A stretch of 64,000 nucleotides of DNA from [Mycobacterium] manitobense (GCF_025821665.1 NZ_JACKSJ010000093.1:1-64000), one strand, 5' to 3'; numbered from the stretch's first letter, positions 18,169 through 27,778 are shown. Notes: generated by a model not told the origin, from the sequence alone. Made by a program: numbers and translations.

Positions 18169-19482
18169 TCATGGCAGGGCGCCGGGGCTGAACTCCTCCA
18201 GCATCTCGGTGACCAGCGCGGCGATCGGCGAGCGCTCGCTGCGCAGCAGCGTGATGTGAGCGAACAGCGGGTGACCCTTGAGCTTCTCGATCACCGCGGC
18301 CACGCCGTCGTGCCGGCCGACACGCAGGTTGTCGCGCTGGGCGACGTCGTGGGTGAGCACCACCCGCGACCCGGCGCCCAGTCGGGACAGCACGGTCAGC
18401 AGCACGTTGCGCTCCAGCGACTGCGCCTCGTCGACGATCACGAAGGAGTCGTGCAGCGAACGCCCGCGGATGTGGGTCAGCGGCAGCACCTCGAGCATCC
18501 CGCGCGAGAGCACCTCCTCGAGCACCGCGGGGCTCGCCAGGCCTTCGAGCGTGTCGAAGACGGCCTGCGCCCACGGGCCCATCTTCTCGCTCTCACTGCC
18601 CGGCAGGTAGCCCAGATCCTGCCCGCCGACGGCGTAGAGCGGACGGAACACCACGACCTTGCGCTGAGTGCGCCTCTCCAGCACCGCTTCCAGGCCCGCG
18701 CACAGTGCCAGCGCCGACTTGCCGGTGCCCGCCTTACCGCCCAGCGAGACGATGCCCACCGACTCGTCGAGCAGCAGGTCGAGGGCGACGCGCTGCTCGG
18801 CGGAGCGGCCACGCAACCCGAACACCTCACGGTCACCGCGCACCAGCTGGACCCGCTTGGCCGCGTTGACCCGCCCGAGCGCGCTCGAAGTGCCGCCGAT
18901 CAGCCGGATACCGGTGTGGCACGGCAGATCTCGTGCCGCGGTCAGGTCGATCTCGCCGTCGGAGAAGAGCGTGTCGATCTCCTCGGCGGTGACGTCGAGC
19001 TCGGTCATCCCGGTCCAGCCGGAAGTGACGACATCCTGGGCGTGGTACTCGTCGGCGGCCAGGCCCACGGCGCCCGCCTTCACACGCAGCGGAATGTCCT
19101 TGGTCACCAACGTGACCCGTTTACCCTCGGCGGCGAGATTCGCCGCACAGGTCAGGATCCGCGAGTCGTTGCTGTCGGTGCGGAAGCCCGCGGGCAGTAC
19201 CGCAGGATCACTGTGGTTGAGCTCGATGTGCAGCGTGCCGCCCTGTGTCCCAACCGGAATCGGCTGATCGAGGCGTCCGTGTTCCAGCCGGAGGTCGTCG
19301 AACATCCGCAGCGCCTGGCGGGCGAACCAGCCCAGCTCGTGGTGATGGCGTTTGGCCTCCAGTTCGCTGATCACGATCAGCGGGACGACCACTTCATGCT
19401 CGGCGAATCGCGTCGCCGCCCACGGATCGGACAGCAGAACGGACGTGTCGAGCACGTAGGTCCGGGTGGAGGAATCAGTCAC
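18169..19482 (-). CDS. phoH2: PIN-domain/PhoH-family ATPase (PhoH2)
   Basis: A two-domain protein of 437 residues: an N-terminal PIN RNase domain (YVLDTSVLL with Asp12, [18 protein letters not shown]) and a C-terminal PhoH ATPase/helicase domain with Walker [10 protein letters not shown] (248-256) and Walker B VIVDEAQ. H37Rv PhoH2 (Rv1095) unwinds and cleaves RNA and is described as the toxin of a toxin-antitoxin pair with the small protein PhoAT. GTG at 19482 has a GAGGAG site. A 29-codon open frame at 19475-19564 overlaps this start. It lies downstream of desA2 on the same strand, 195 bp apart. Confidence 0.92.
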   Translation of the reverse strand: MTDSSTRTYVLDTSVLLSDPWAATRFAEHEVVVPLIVISELEAKRHHHELGWFARQALRMFDDLRLEHGRLDQPIPVGTQGGTLHIELNHSDPAVLPAGFRTDSNDSRILTCAANLAAEGKRVTLVTKDIPLRVKAGAVGLAADEYHAQDVVTSGWTGMTELDVTAEEIDTLFSDGEIDLTAARDLPCHTGIRLIGGTSSALGRVNAAKRVQLVRGDREVFGLRGRSAEQRVALDLLLDESVGIVSLGGKAGTGKSALALCAGLEAVLERRTQRKVVVFRPLYAVGGQDLGYLPGSESEKMGPWAQAVFDTLEGLASPAVLEEVLSRGMLEVLPLTHIRGRSLHDSFVIVDEAQSLERNVLLTVLSRLGAGSRVVLTHDVAQRDNLRVGRHDGVAAVIEKLKGHPLFAHITLLRSERSPIAALVTEMLEEFSPGALP

Positions 19483-19564
19483 GTGGCGCTCCTCGAGTCC
19501 GCGCGACCCCGCACGAACCTCTCGGCGGACACTGCGGTCCCAGGACCGGGGCCGGCCCTCTCAT
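19475..19564 (-). CDS. Possible short leader ORF overlapping phoH2
   Basis: A 29-codon frame starts at ATG 19564 and stops inside the second and third codons of phoH2, so its stop overlaps the phoH2 start. It is Pro/Arg/Gly-rich and has no good Shine-Dalgarno. It occupies the position where the PhoAT antitoxin lies in other mycobacteria, but it is shorter than I would expect and may be chance. Confidence 0.2.
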   Translation of the reverse strand: MRGPAPVLGPQCPPRGSCGVARTRGAPRD

Positions 19565-19677
19565 CGGGTACCGCCCGGATAGCAGAGCATGTCGCTAGCC
19601 ATCGACTGCGACGCTACTCCCGCAACGGCATCCGTGCCTTTCGGCGCGCCGCGTGTCGGTTGCCCGCCGGGTTACGC

Positions 19678-20499
19678 CTAGGTGAACTGCGCGAGGCTCG
19701 GCTCGTCGGCCACACCCCACGCCGAGATGCGGTCGGCGATGACCTTGCGCAGGGTCGCCTTGTCGAAGATGCCCGCCTCGGCCACCTGCGCCACCTTGTC
19801 CTGGTAGGCGTCGATGTCACCGCCGACGACGTCCATCTCGCCGGCGATGCGCGCGATCGCGGGGATGGTCTCGTCGCGCATCGATCCCAGGCAGTAGGCG
19901 ACCAGGTTCGAGAAGAACTGTTCGTGGCGTTCCTCGTCGGCGGCGATGCGGCCGATCAGGCCCTTGAGGACCGGCTCGTCGATCTGCGCCTCGAGGTTGC
20001 GGGTGAACACCGCGTGCGCCCGCTCGAAGAGCGACATGAACACCAGCGTCTCGATCTGCGAGTGGCCCTCGGCGCGGTAGCCCTTCATCACATGCTCGAC
20101 GCGCACGTCCTCGTTCGCCGTCGGATCCACCTCGCGAGTCACCACCAGGTAGTTGCGCAGCGCGACGGCGTGCAGGTGCTCCTCGGCGGTCCAGCGGCCG
20201 ATCCAGCGTCCCCACTTGTCCTGCAGGATGAAGTTGAACACCATCTCGCGGTGGTATCCGGCGAGGTTGTCCTTGGTGATGAGCAGGATCTCGACCGCGT
20301 CGGTCACGTGCTTGGGCAGCGTGACCTGTGACGGGTCCCAATCGCGGCCGCCGAGGAAGACGAAGTTCTCGCCCTGGTCGAACGGCACGTAATCGTGTCC
20401 GTACCAGACGTCCTCGGTGTCGATGTGCCGACGGAACTCCTGGCTGACCACGGGCTCCAGCTCGAGCAGGAACGCGTTAGGGACAGGTATCTGTGCCAT
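19678..20499 (-). CDS. desA2: Acyl-ACP desaturase
   Basis: A diiron stearoyl-ACP-desaturase-type protein of 273 residues. Metal-ligand motifs are EEHLH (in WTAEEHLHAVALRNYL) and DEERH. It corresponds to DesA2 (Rv1094) in mycobacterial mycolic-acid/lipid synthesis. The ATG at 20499 lies 6 bases after a TAATGT -10 box on the minus strand, so the mRNA is probably leaderless; the box is embedded in the palindrome GGGTTA-CAT-TAACCC. TetR-family MadR is known to control desA1/desA2, making this a candidate operator. It follows glyA on the same strand but appears independently regulated. Confidence 0.92.
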   Translation of the reverse strand: MAQIPVPNAFLLELEPVVSQEFRRHIDTEDVWYGHDYVPFDQGENFVFLGGRDWDPSQVTLPKHVTDAVEILLITKDNLAGYHREMVFNFILQDKWGRWIGRWTAEEHLHAVALRNYLVVTREVDPTANEDVRVEHVMKGYRAEGHSQIETLVFMSLFERAHAVFTRNLEAQIDEPVLKGLIGRIAADEERHEQFFSNLVAYCLGSMRDETIPAIARIAGEMDVVGGDIDAYQDKVAQVAEAGIFDKATLRKVIADRISAWGVADEPSLAQFT

Positions 20500-20500
20500 G

Positions 20501-20515
20501 GGGTTACATTAACCC
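20501..20515. promoter_or_regulatory. Palindromic operator overlapping the desA2 -10 box
   Basis: GGGTTACATTAACCC is a perfect inverted repeat with 6-bp arms and a 3-bp centre. Read on the minus strand it contains TAATGT, which would be a -10 box with transcription starting at the desA2 ATG. A repressor bound here would occlude RNA polymerase. Confidence 0.6.
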
Positions 20516-20521
20516 AATCCT

Positions 20522-20543
20522 GTGGGAATCGTAAAATTCCCAC
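20522..20543. promoter_or_regulatory. Second inverted repeat in the glyA-desA2 spacer
   Basis: GTGGGAAT (20522-20529) and ATTCCCAC (20536-20543) are perfect 8-bp arms with a 6-bp A-rich spacer. It spans the desA2 -35 region and is 15 bp past the glyA stop. It can act as an operator or as a glyA terminator-like hairpin; there is no T tract. Confidence 0.5.
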
Positions 20544-20558
20544 GTCCGCGCGTCGCGG

Positions 20559-22031
20559 CTAGAGCGTCAGGCCCGGATACAGCGGGTTGGCCGCGAGCAT
20601 GTCGGCCGACGCGGCGTGCGCCCGCGCGGCCGTGCCGTCGGCGATCGTGTACTTGGCCTTCGACGGACCGGACGATGCCTGCGTCGGGGTGGTGTTGTTG
20701 AGCACCTCGACCACCAGCTCGGCGACCCGGTCGAACTCGTCGGCGCCGAAGCCGCGCGTGGTCAGGGCCGGCGTGCCGAACCGGATGCCGCTGGAGTACC
20801 AGGCCCCGTTGGGGTCGTTCGGGATCGAGTTGCGGTTGGTGACGATGCCCGCGTCGAGCAGCGCCGATTCCGCCTGGCGGCCGGTGAGCCCGAACGACTG
20901 CACGTCCAGCAGCACGATGTGATTGTCGGTGCCGCCGGTGACCAGGTTCGCACCGCGCTTGAGGAAGCCCTCGGCGAGCGACTTGGCGTTGTCGGCGACG
21001 TTCTGGGCGTAGGTCTGGAACTCCGGGCGGCGCGCCTCGGCCAGCGCGACGGCCTTGGCCGCCATCACGTGGCTGAGCGGCCCGCCGAGCACCATCGGGC
21101 AGCCCTTGTCGACGGCAGGCGCGTACTCCTCGGTGGCCATCACCATGCCGCCGCGCGGACCGCGCAGCGACTTGTGCGTCGTGGTGGTGGTGACATGGGC
21201 GTGCGGCACCGGGTCCTCGTCGCCGGTGAACACCTTGCCTGCGACCAGCCCGGCGAAGTGCGCCATGTCGACCAGCAGCGTCGCGCCGACCTCGTCGGCG
21301 ATCTCGCGCATCTTCGCGAAGTTCACCCGCCGCGGGTAGGCCGAGTAGCCGGCGACCAGGATCAACGGCTTGAACTCCCGCGCCGCGGCGGCGACGGCGG
21401 AGTAGTCGATCAGGCCGGTCTGGGGGTCAGTGCCGTAGCTGCGCTGGTGGAACATCTTGCCGGAGATGTTCGGCCGGAAACCGTGGGTGAGGTGGCCGCC
21501 GGTGTCCAGCGACATGCCCAGCAGCCGCTGGTTGCCGAGCTTGTTGCGCAGGCTCTCCCAGTCCTGCTCGGACAGGTCGTTGACGTGCTTGGCGCCGAGC
21601 TCGGCCAGCCCCGGGGCCTCGATCCGGGTGGCGAGGATGGCCCAGAACGCCACCAGGTTGGCGTCGATGCCGGAGTGCGGCTGGACGTAGGCGTAGGGCG
21701 CGCCGAACAGCTCGCGGGCGTGTTCGGCGGCGATGGACTCGACGGTGTCGACGTTCTGACAGGCCGCGTAGAAGCGGTGGCCGATCGTGCCCTCGGCGTA
21801 CTTGTCCGACAGCCAGGTGCCCATCGTCAGCAGCACGGCCGGCGACGCGTAGTTCTCACTGGCGATCAGCTTCAGCGAGTCACGCTGGTCGGCGAGCTCC
21901 TGCCGGGTGGCCGCCGCGATGCGGGGCTCGACCGATTCGATGACCTCGAGCGCCGACCGGTAGGCCGCGCTGGCGGTTCCGGCGTACTCGGCTCCGGGAG
22001 CTGCCGACGAGGTCAGAGGATCTGCAGTCAT
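20559..22031 (-). CDS. glyA: Serine hydroxymethyltransferase, long (Chlamydia-type) form
   Basis: SHMT interconverts serine and glycine with tetrahydrofolate and is PLP-dependent. The active-site Lys is Lys287 in [17 protein letters not shown]. At 490 residues it is well above the usual 420-430. The extra sequence is an N-terminal extension and an insert at about 131-172 ([20 protein letters not shown] ... [13 protein letters not shown]), a pattern I recall from chlamydial GlyA rather than Rv1093. ATG at 22031 is chosen over an upstream GTG/ATG because homology begins there. It occupies the glyA1 position of H37Rv, next to desA2, so this may be a non-orthologous replacement. Confidence 0.9.
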   Translation of the reverse strand: MTADPLTSSAAPGAEYAGTASAAYRSALEVIESVEPRIAAATRQELADQRDSLKLIASENYASPAVLLTMGTWLSDKYAEGTIGHRFYAACQNVDTVESIAAEHARELFGAPYAYVQPHSGIDANLVAFWAILATRIEAPGLAELGAKHVNDLSEQDWESLRNKLGNQRLLGMSLDTGGHLTHGFRPNISGKMFHQRSYGTDPQTGLIDYSAVAAAAREFKPLILVAGYSAYPRRVNFAKMREIADEVGATLLVDMAHFAGLVAGKVFTGDEDPVPHAHVTTTTTHKSLRGPRGGMVMATEEYAPAVDKGCPMVLGGPLSHVMAAKAVALAEARRPEFQTYAQNVADNAKSLAEGFLKRGANLVTGGTDNHIVLLDVQSFGLTGRQAESALLDAGIVTNRNSIPNDPNGAWYSSGIRFGTPALTTRGFGADEFDRVAELVVEVLNNTTPTQASSGPSKAKYTIADGTAARAHAASADMLAANPLYPGLTL

Positions 22032-22242
22032 GGTGTCGAGGGTAGTCGGGCGGGCCGTCAGTCCGGTACCGGCCACCCACGCGTCACGAACGTGCGGTCA
22101 CTGCGAGATTCGCGCCGCTTTTTCGCACTGGGCGCGCGTTCGGCGCGCGGGTGTTTCACATGCGCCACACCCGTCCCTGGCCGGGAGAGCGTGTCCTCCC
22201 GCACGCGTCAACATGTGTTGACGGCGCGCCGACGCGAAGAAG

Positions 22243-23445
22243 TCAGGCGGCCCGCAGCGACGACGGGATCAGCGGCTCGTCGAGCAGCCGGCCGAACCGC
22301 TGGGTGAGGCTGACGTCGGCGGGACGGGCGTCCAGCCAGCCCCGCAGCAACCGGTAGCCCTCCACGTACGTCGACGTGTAGGCCCGCCACAGCGGCGACG
22401 ACAGGAAGCGCAGCGTCTGCCGGGCGCGCTTGTCGTCGACCAGCAGCCAGTGCCGCAGGAAGTCGACGACGTCATCGACGTCGCGGTGCTCGTCGTGCAG
22501 CATCAGCGCGGCGTCCTGGCGGACGTCGGCCAGCGCGGCCGTCGCCTCGGACACCGCCTGGGCCCGATGGCCGTCGAACCGCAGCCCAAGATCGGCGTAG
22601 ATCTCGGACGCCCACACTCCCCAGCCGGAGCCGATCGCGGCGTGCAGCGCCAGGTCGGCCAGACCCTCGGCCATCAGGCACTGCGGAGTGTTCACCAGGA
22701 AAATCGTCTGCTCGACCTGATTTTGGCCGGCCACCAATCCGAATTCTTTGCGGCAGTGTTCGGTGTGGTGGCCCGGGTAGGACTCGTGGGCGACGAGTCG
22801 CGGCAGGTTGGCCATCTGCTGCTTGAGGTCGGCGTTCACCGCGACCGTCGAGGTGTAGTTGCCGAGGTAGTAATTGAAGCCCGACCACGGCTTGTCGGTG
22901 ACCACCTCGTAGTTGATGGTCTCGGCGTCGGGCAGCGGGAAGTCGGCGCGCACACGGTCGCGCAGGGCGCTGGAGAACGCGTGGATGCACTCTTCGAGCC
23001 GCTCCGGCGGGATCTCGTCGGCGGTGCGGTGGGCCTGCACGCGTTCGGCCAGCGGGCCGTCGCCGGGCAGTGCCTCCTCGAGTTTGGCGTGGGCGGCCTC
23101 GTAGCGGGACGGGTCGCCCTTGCCGATGCGCACGTCGAAGTAGGCCTCGACCTCATCGACGAAGCCGACCTGCTCGCCGGCGAACTTGCGGCCCGCACAG
23201 TCCAGCGCGCGCAGATGGGCGGCCAGGTAGTCGGCGCGCGCCTGTTCCAGTCCCCCGCTCTGCGGGATCTCGGCGAGCAGGCGCCGGGCCTGCCGGGCGA
23301 GGTCGGCGGGGTCGGGCGGGGGCTCGTCGGCGACGGCGCGGCGCAGCGCCGGATCGCCGGTGAACGAGTCGACGTAGCCGTCCTCGATGCGGTCGAAGCG
23401 CAGTCCCAGCAGCAGGTACTCACGGATGAGCGTATCGGCCTCCAT
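22243..23445 (-). CDS. DUF885 family protein (putative metallopeptidase-like)
   Basis: A 400-residue largely helical protein. The family motif [16 protein letters not shown] is present, a zinc-binding arrangement comparable to HExxH peptidases; the domain usually spans about 550 residues in secreted relatives, while this form is shorter and has no signal peptide. ATG at 23445 is chosen because the region upstream overlaps coaA on the other strand. It is divergent from coaA with a 57-bp spacer. Peptidase activity is inferred only. Confidence 0.82.
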   Translation of the reverse strand: MEADTLIREYLLLGLRFDRIEDGYVDSFTGDPALRRAVADEPPPDPADLARQARRLLAEIPQSGGLEQARADYLAAHLRALDCAGRKFAGEQVGFVDEVEAYFDVRIGKGDPSRYEAAHAKLEEALPGDGPLAERVQAHRTADEIPPERLEECIHAFSSALRDRVRADFPLPDAETINYEVVTDKPWSGFNYYLGNYTSTVAVNADLKQQMANLPRLVAHESYPGHHTEHCRKEFGLVAGQNQVEQTIFLVNTPQCLMAEGLADLALHAAIGSGWGVWASEIYADLGLRFDGHRAQAVSEATAALADVRQDAALMLHDEHRDVDDVVDFLRHWLLVDDKRARQTLRFLSSPLWRAYTSTYVEGYRLLRGWLDARPADVSLTQRFGRLLDEPLIPSSLRAA

Positions 23446-23502
23446 GGCCGTCAACGCTACCCAGGCTCTGACGGGTCGCGCGCGTGCTGCAAGACTGGCC
23501 CC

Positions 23503-24441
23503 ATGCCGCGGCTGAGCGAGCCGAGTCCGTATGTGGAATTCGACCGGGGTCAATGGCGCGACTTGCGCATGTCGACGCCGTTGAAGCTGACGGAACAGGA
23601 AGTCGCGCAGTTGCGCGGCCTCGGCGAGAAGCTCGACCTGCTCGAGGTCGAAGAGGTCTACCTGCCCCTGGCCCGGCTGATCCATCTGCAGGTCGCGGCT
23701 CGGCAGCGACTGTTCGCCACCACCGCGGAATTCCTCGGCGAGCCGCAGCAGAATCCGGACCGGCCGGTGCCGTTCGTGATCGGCGTCGCGGGCAGTGTGG
23801 CCGTCGGCAAGTCGACCACCGCGCGTGTGCTGCAGGCGCTACTGGCCCGCTGGGGCAACCACGCCCGCGTCGACCTGGTCACCACCGACGGGTTCCTGTA
23901 TCCCAACGCCGAACTGCACCGGCGAAACCTGATGCATCGCAAGGGTTTTCCCGAGAGTTACGACCGCAGAGGCCTGATGCGGTTCGTGACGGCGGTGAAG
24001 GCCGGCGCCGACGAGGCGTGCGCGCCGGTGTACTCGCACCTGATCTACGACATCGTGCCGGGCGAGAAGCAGTTGATCCGCCACCCCGACATCCTGATCC
24101 TCGAGGGCCTCAATGTGTTGCAGACCGGCCCGGCGCTGATGGTGTCGGACCTGTTCGACTTCTCGGTCTACGTCGACGCCCGCATCGAGGACATCGAGGG
24201 CTGGTACATCTCGCGGTTCCTGAACATGCGGGCCGGCGCGTTCGCCGATCCGAAGTCGCACTTCCACCACTACTCGACGCTGACCGACGAGCAGGCGGTG
24301 TTCGCCGCCCGCGACATCTGGCATTCGATCAACCGGCCCAACCTCATCGAGAACATCCTGCCGACGAGGCCGCGGGCGACGCTGGTGCTGCGCAAGGACG
24401 CCGACCACAAGATCAACCGGCTGCGGCTGCGCAAGCTTTGA
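23503..24441 (+). CDS. coaA: Pantothenate kinase (type I)
   Basis: CoaA phosphorylates pantothenate, the first committed step of CoA synthesis. The 312-residue protein has the Walker [13 protein letters not shown], the [11 protein letters not shown] segment, the GFPESYD motif and the conserved [21 protein letters not shown] stretch of bacterial type I enzymes. Length matches the mycobacterial enzyme. It ends next to a palindromic element (24450-24500) and a convergent small membrane-protein gene. Confidence 0.97.
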   Translation: MPRLSEPSPYVEFDRGQWRDLRMSTPLKLTEQEVAQLRGLGEKLDLLEVEEVYLPLARLIHLQVAARQRLFATTAEFLGEPQQNPDRPVPFVIGVAGSVAVGKSTTARVLQALLARWGNHARVDLVTTDGFLYPNAELHRRNLMHRKGFPESYDRRGLMRFVTAVKAGADEACAPVYSHLIYDIVPGEKQLIRHPDILILEGLNVLQTGPALMVSDLFDFSVYVDARIEDIEGWYISRFLNMRAGAFADPKSHFHHYSTLTDEQAVFAARDIWHSINRPNLIENILPTRPRATLVLRKDADHKINRLRLRKL

Positions 24442-24449
24442 CCGGCCCA

Positions 24450-24500
24450 GCGATTTCGGCGCGCTCGCGTTCGGTGAGCGAACGGGAGCGCGCCGAAGTC
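24450..24500. repeat. Dispersed palindromic element, copy 3
   Basis: Arms GCGATTTCGGCGCGCT (24450-24465) and AGCGCGCCGAAGTC (24487-24500), with inner CGTTCG/CGAACG. It lies between the convergent coaA stop (24441) and the stop of the gene at 24508, 8 bp from each. Confidence 0.8.
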
Positions 24501-24507
24501 GGGCGGA

Positions 24508-24906
24508 TCAGGCCGCGATGCGCTTGACGCCGACGTACTGCAGTTCGGCGAACACCGCGGTGTAGACGCCACTGGCGAGCATCATCACCACGCCGAGCGT
24601 CGTGAGCGGCCACACGTCGGTCAGCACGACGGCGACCGCCGCGACGGTGCAGATGACGTTGGCGATCGCGGCGCCGATGCCGGCGGTGCGGACGGCCGGC
24701 CGCGAGGCCAGCCAGGTGACGATGACGCCCCAGGCGATGAAGAACGCGGCCAGGCCGTACGCGGCGGCGACGGGAAGGCCGAGCAGCGGGGACAGCGGCT
24801 GTGCGGCGGCGGCGAAGACGATGCCGACGACACCGACCGGGATGGCGTCGGCACGCATCGCAAAGCGGAGCAGGGAGTCGGATGTGGTGGTCGAGACTGC
24901 GGTCAT
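24508..24906 (-). CDS. Small four-TM membrane protein, paralogue A
   Basis: Not recognised by name. The 132-residue protein has four predicted TM segments and the shared motif SDSLLRFAMRADA at residues 8-20 and ELQYVGVKR near the end. The ATG at 24906 has AAAGGA upstream. It is the downstream member of a tandem pair with the gene at 24999-25409, to which it is similar along its length (DSLLRFALRADA, LQYLGVRRL). Function unknown; a simple integral membrane protein. Confidence 0.78.
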   Translation of the reverse strand: MTAVSTTTSDSLLRFAMRADAIPVGVVGIVFAAAAQPLSPLLGLPVAAAYGLAAFFIAWGVIVTWLASRPAVRTAGIGAAIANVICTVAAVAVVLTDVWPLTTLGVVMMLASGVYTAVFAELQYVGVKRIAA

Positions 24907-24998
24907 GACAGTTCCTTTCGGGATTATCGGATGAAGACCGGTGCGGGGCGGCGCGCCGTAACCTCTTGCGGCGGCGCCCCGCACCGGCGGGGAGGGAG

Positions 24999-25409
24999 TC
25001 ACGCCGAGAGGCGGCGCACTCCGAGGTACTGCAGTCCGCCGAAGAAGGCGGTGTAGAGGGCCATCGCGAAGGTGACGGCGACGCCGGCCTGGGTGAGCGA
25101 CAGCGTGCCCGCGGCCACCACGGCGATGGCGGCGACGGTGCACGCCACGTTGGCGATCGCGACGCCGATGCCCACGCCGCGCAGCGACTCCACCGCGGCC
25201 AGCGCGTAGACGATCAGGCCGTAGAACACCAGGGCGGCGCCCAGGCCGTAGGTCTGCGCGCCGGTCAATCCGGTGAGCGAGGCCGTCGGGCCGGCGGTGG
25301 CGGCGATGAGCAGTCCGGCGACGCCGGTGAGGGTGGCGTCGGCGCGGAGTGCGAAGCGCAGTAGCGAGTCGGTGGAATCGGACAGTGGTCGGTTGGTGAT
25401 GGTGGCCAT
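24999..25409 (-). CDS. Small four-TM membrane protein, paralogue B
   Basis: A 136-residue protein with four TM segments, DSLLRFALRADATLTGVAG at the N-terminus and GGLQYLGVRRLSA at the C-terminus. The ATG at 25409 has GAGGAG 6 bases upstream. Together with the gene at 24508 it is a tandem duplication, 92 bp apart, on the same strand. The 25410-25523 gap upstream separates it from a larger membrane protein. Function unknown. Confidence 0.78.
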   Translation of the reverse strand: MATITNRPLSDSTDSLLRFALRADATLTGVAGLLIAATAGPTASLTGLTGAQTYGLGAALVFYGLIVYALAAVESLRGVGIGVAIANVACTVAAIAVVAAGTLSLTQAGVAVTFAMALYTAFFGGLQYLGVRRLSA

Positions 25410-25523
25410 TGCGGGCTCCTCGGCGTTGAGGTCGGGGTGGAACACCACTGATGTTGCTTCCGAGGCACTGCCAGATCGACGCCTGCTACTGCCAGGCGCT
25501 GCCAACCGCAGGTCAGGGGCGTG

Positions 25524-26879
25524 TCAGTCGTCGGCGGTGACGAGGGTGCCGCGCAGATCGGCGGCGATGACGCGGGCTGCCGCGTTCTGCCAGTTGTGCA
25601 GGGAGCGTTGCGGGACCTCTGTGACGAACCACTGCCAGGCCTTGCGGGCGACCGGGTCGAGCCCTGAGGCGGTGGCGTTCTGGGCGTAGGCGCGCACGCC
25701 GACGACGTAGGGGAAGTACAGCGAGTTGTAGTGCCGCCAGTGTTCGGTGGTGCCGAAGTCGCCGCCGTCGCGCGGTTTCAGGGCGGCGATGCGGTCGGCC
25801 AGCAGGGCGCGCAGTTCGTTGGCGCGTTCGATGGGCTGGTCGGGTGCACCGCGGGCGGCGAGGCGCTCGTCGATGACGGGCAGCGCGGTGAGTGGGCTGG
25901 CGACGAGCTTGGACAGGTCGCCGTAGTGGCCGAGCGCGCGGCGGGTGAGACGGGCGAAGGTGTCGTCGTCGACGTCGTCGAGTGGGTTGGCCGACCGCAG
26001 GGGCAGCGCGGCCTCGGTGCGGCGCAGGGCGGCGCGATCGGCGCGCAGGTCGGGTGAGCGAGAGAAGGCGAGGCGGTCGAGCACGCCGGCGAGCGGGTCG
26101 GCAAGCACGTTGATGGAGATGGCGATGGCGAGGCTGGTGAACAGCAGGACGGTCAGCGCGGTGGCGGCGCCGTCGGTGGCGGCGAGGCCGACCAGCGCCT
26201 GCCCGCCGAACAGGAAGGCGACCACGGCGGTGGCCGTGAATGAGCGCAGCATGTCCGCGCGCAGCGCCTGGCCCTCGTCGAAGGCGTCCCAGATGGCGAC
26301 GGCGATGCCGAGGAGAGCGACGTCGAAGCCGGTGGACGCGAGCGCGAGCCAGCTGGGCACCAGGCCGAGCGGGATGATGAGGATCGCGTTGCCGAGTGCG
26401 AAGAAGAGCGTGGCGATGACGAGGAAGCCGACGACGGGGACGGGCCGGACGCCCTGCAGGACGGCGCGGATCATCGCCCCCAGGGAGGACACGCTGACAA
26501 CGGCGAACATCATCCAGTGGCCGGAGTTCAGCGGCCCGTCGACGGAGTCGGCCAGGTCGGCGCCGACGAGGGCGAGCGCGGCGATGACGGTGACGGCGGC
26601 GAGTTCACCGGCGCGGCCGCGCCAGGTCTCGATCGGGCGGGACAGTTCGACGACGACGGCGAACCAGGCGATGCCCGGCAAGGCGACGAGGTAGATCTCG
26701 ATGCGGCCGAGCAGTTCGGACCCGGTGAGCACGCGGACGGCGTCGAGCGCGACGACGACGGCGAAGCTGGTGAGACCCAGAGCGGCGAGCACGAGAACGG
26801 GCTTGCGGGGGTCGCGGGCGAGCAGGTACAGACCCAGCCACCAGCTCAGCGAGAAGACCACTGCCGACAGCGCAGCCAT
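25524..26879 (-). CDS. Polytopic membrane protein of unknown function
   Basis: Not recognised. The 451 residues divide into an N-terminal membrane half with about eight TM segments (residues 5-270) and a C-terminal hydrophilic helical half (about 280-451) with no catalytic motif that I can name (LTRRALGHYGDLSKLVASPL, WRHYNSLYFPYVVGVRAYAQ). The architecture resembles the 7TM sensor parts of receptor proteins, but no kinase, GGDEF or HTH domain is present. The ATG at 26879 is the only good start. It is followed upstream by the Z-FPP synthase gene on the same strand. Confidence 0.72.
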   Translation of the reverse strand: MAALSAVVFSLSWWLGLYLLARDPRKPVLVLAALGLTSFAVVVALDAVRVLTGSELLGRIEIYLVALPGIAWFAVVVELSRPIETWRGRAGELAAVTVIAALALVGADLADSVDGPLNSGHWMMFAVVSVSSLGAMIRAVLQGVRPVPVVGFLVIATLFFALGNAILIIPLGLVPSWLALASTGFDVALLGIAVAIWDAFDEGQALRADMLRSFTATAVVAFLFGGQALVGLAATDGAATALTVLLFTSLAIAISINVLADPLAGVLDRLAFSRSPDLRADRAALRRTEAALPLRSANPLDDVDDDTFARLTRRALGHYGDLSKLVASPLTALPVIDERLAARGAPDQPIERANELRALLADRIAALKPRDGGDFGTTEHWRHYNSLYFPYVVGVRAYAQNATASGLDPVARKAWQWFVTEVPQRSLHNWQNAAARVIAADLRGTLVTADD

Positions 26880-26931
26880 GTGATCAGTGTGTCACGGCGA
26901 TGAGTGCCTGAGCGAAGAGCAGACCGCCGGG

Positions 26932-27723
26932 TTACTTGCCGTAGCGGCGGTGACGTTGGGTGTAGTCGCGCAGGGCGCGCAGGAAGTCGACGCGGCGGAA
27001 GGCCGGCCAGTAGGCCTCGGTGAACCACATCTCGGAGTAGGCGCTCTGCCAGAGCAGGAAGCCGGAGAGCCGTTGTTCGCCGGAGGTGCGGATGACGAGG
27101 TCGGGGTCGGGCTGGCCGGAGGTGTAGAGGTTCTCGGAGATGGCGTCGGCGGTGACGGCGTCGACGAGCTGTTCGCCGTGGGCGCCGTTGGCGAGCGCCT
27201 TGCCGAGCAGGGCGCGGACGGCGTCGACGATCTCCTGGCGGCCGCCGTAGGCGACTGCGACGTTGACGTGGAAGCCGCTCCCGTTGCCGTTGGTGGATTC
27301 GACGGCGTCGCGCAGCCGGCGGGCGGCATCCTCGCCGAGCAGGCCGAGATCGCCGACGGTGCGAACGCTCCACTTGTTGGCGGGGGCGCAGATCTCTTCG
27401 ACGACGTCGGTGATGATCTCGAGGAGTTCGCCGAGTTCGGCGGGATCGCGTTGAAGGTTCTCGGTGGAGAGCAGGTAGACCGTCGTCATCTCGATGCCGG
27501 CGGCCTGGCACCAGCGCAGCATCTCGGCGATCTTGGCCGCGCCCATGCGGTAGCCGTAGGACACGTCGTCGTGACCCTCGTCACGGGCCCAGCGGCGGTT
27601 GCCGTCGCACAGAACGGCGATATGGCGCGGCAGTTGGGATTTGGACCGCGCCAGCTCCTGGCGCAACCGCATCTCGTAGACCCGGTAGGCCGGCTCCTTG
27701 AGACGCGGGGGAATGATGTCCAC
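26932..27723 (-). CDS. Short-chain Z-isoprenyl diphosphate synthase
   Basis: A cis-prenyltransferase of 263 residues, UppS family. Features: [19 protein letters not shown] (catalytic Asp), [24 protein letters not shown] and [27 protein letters not shown]. It is very similar to H37Rv Rv1086, which makes omega,E,Z-farnesyl diphosphate, the precursor of decaprenyl phosphate for cell-wall arabinogalactan. GTG at 27723 reproduces the remembered N-terminus ([10 protein letters not shown]). It is divergent from the hemolysin III gene, 55 bp apart, as in H37Rv. Confidence 0.93.
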   Translation of the reverse strand: MDIIPPRLKEPAYRVYEMRLRQELARSKSQLPRHIAVLCDGNRRWARDEGHDDVSYGYRMGAAKIAEMLRWCQAAGIEMTTVYLLSTENLQRDPAELGELLEIITDVVEEICAPANKWSVRTVGDLGLLGEDAARRLRDAVESTNGNGSGFHVNVAVAYGGRQEIVDAVRALLGKALANGAHGEQLVDAVTADAISENLYTSGQPDPDLVIRTSGEQRLSGFLLWQSAYSEMWFTEAYWPAFRRVDFLRALRDYTQRHRRYGK

Positions 27724-27778
27724 GACGATCAAGACTACTGTGACGTTCGGGTACTCCAATGGCATTGGTGGAGGTGAG

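Noticed and set aside
16735-20331. A very long open frame (about 1198 codons) on the plus strand.
   Set aside because: It runs antisense to TetR, MpaB-like, phoH2 and desA2 genes that have clear motifs; high GC produces such frames. Composition is His/Gln/Arg-rich with no domain.
22080-22242. C/G-rich inverted motifs between glyA and DUF885 thought to be another copy of the palindromic element.
   Set aside because: Only short words in common (TCGCGCCG, GGCGCGCG); no arm pairing like the three real copies.
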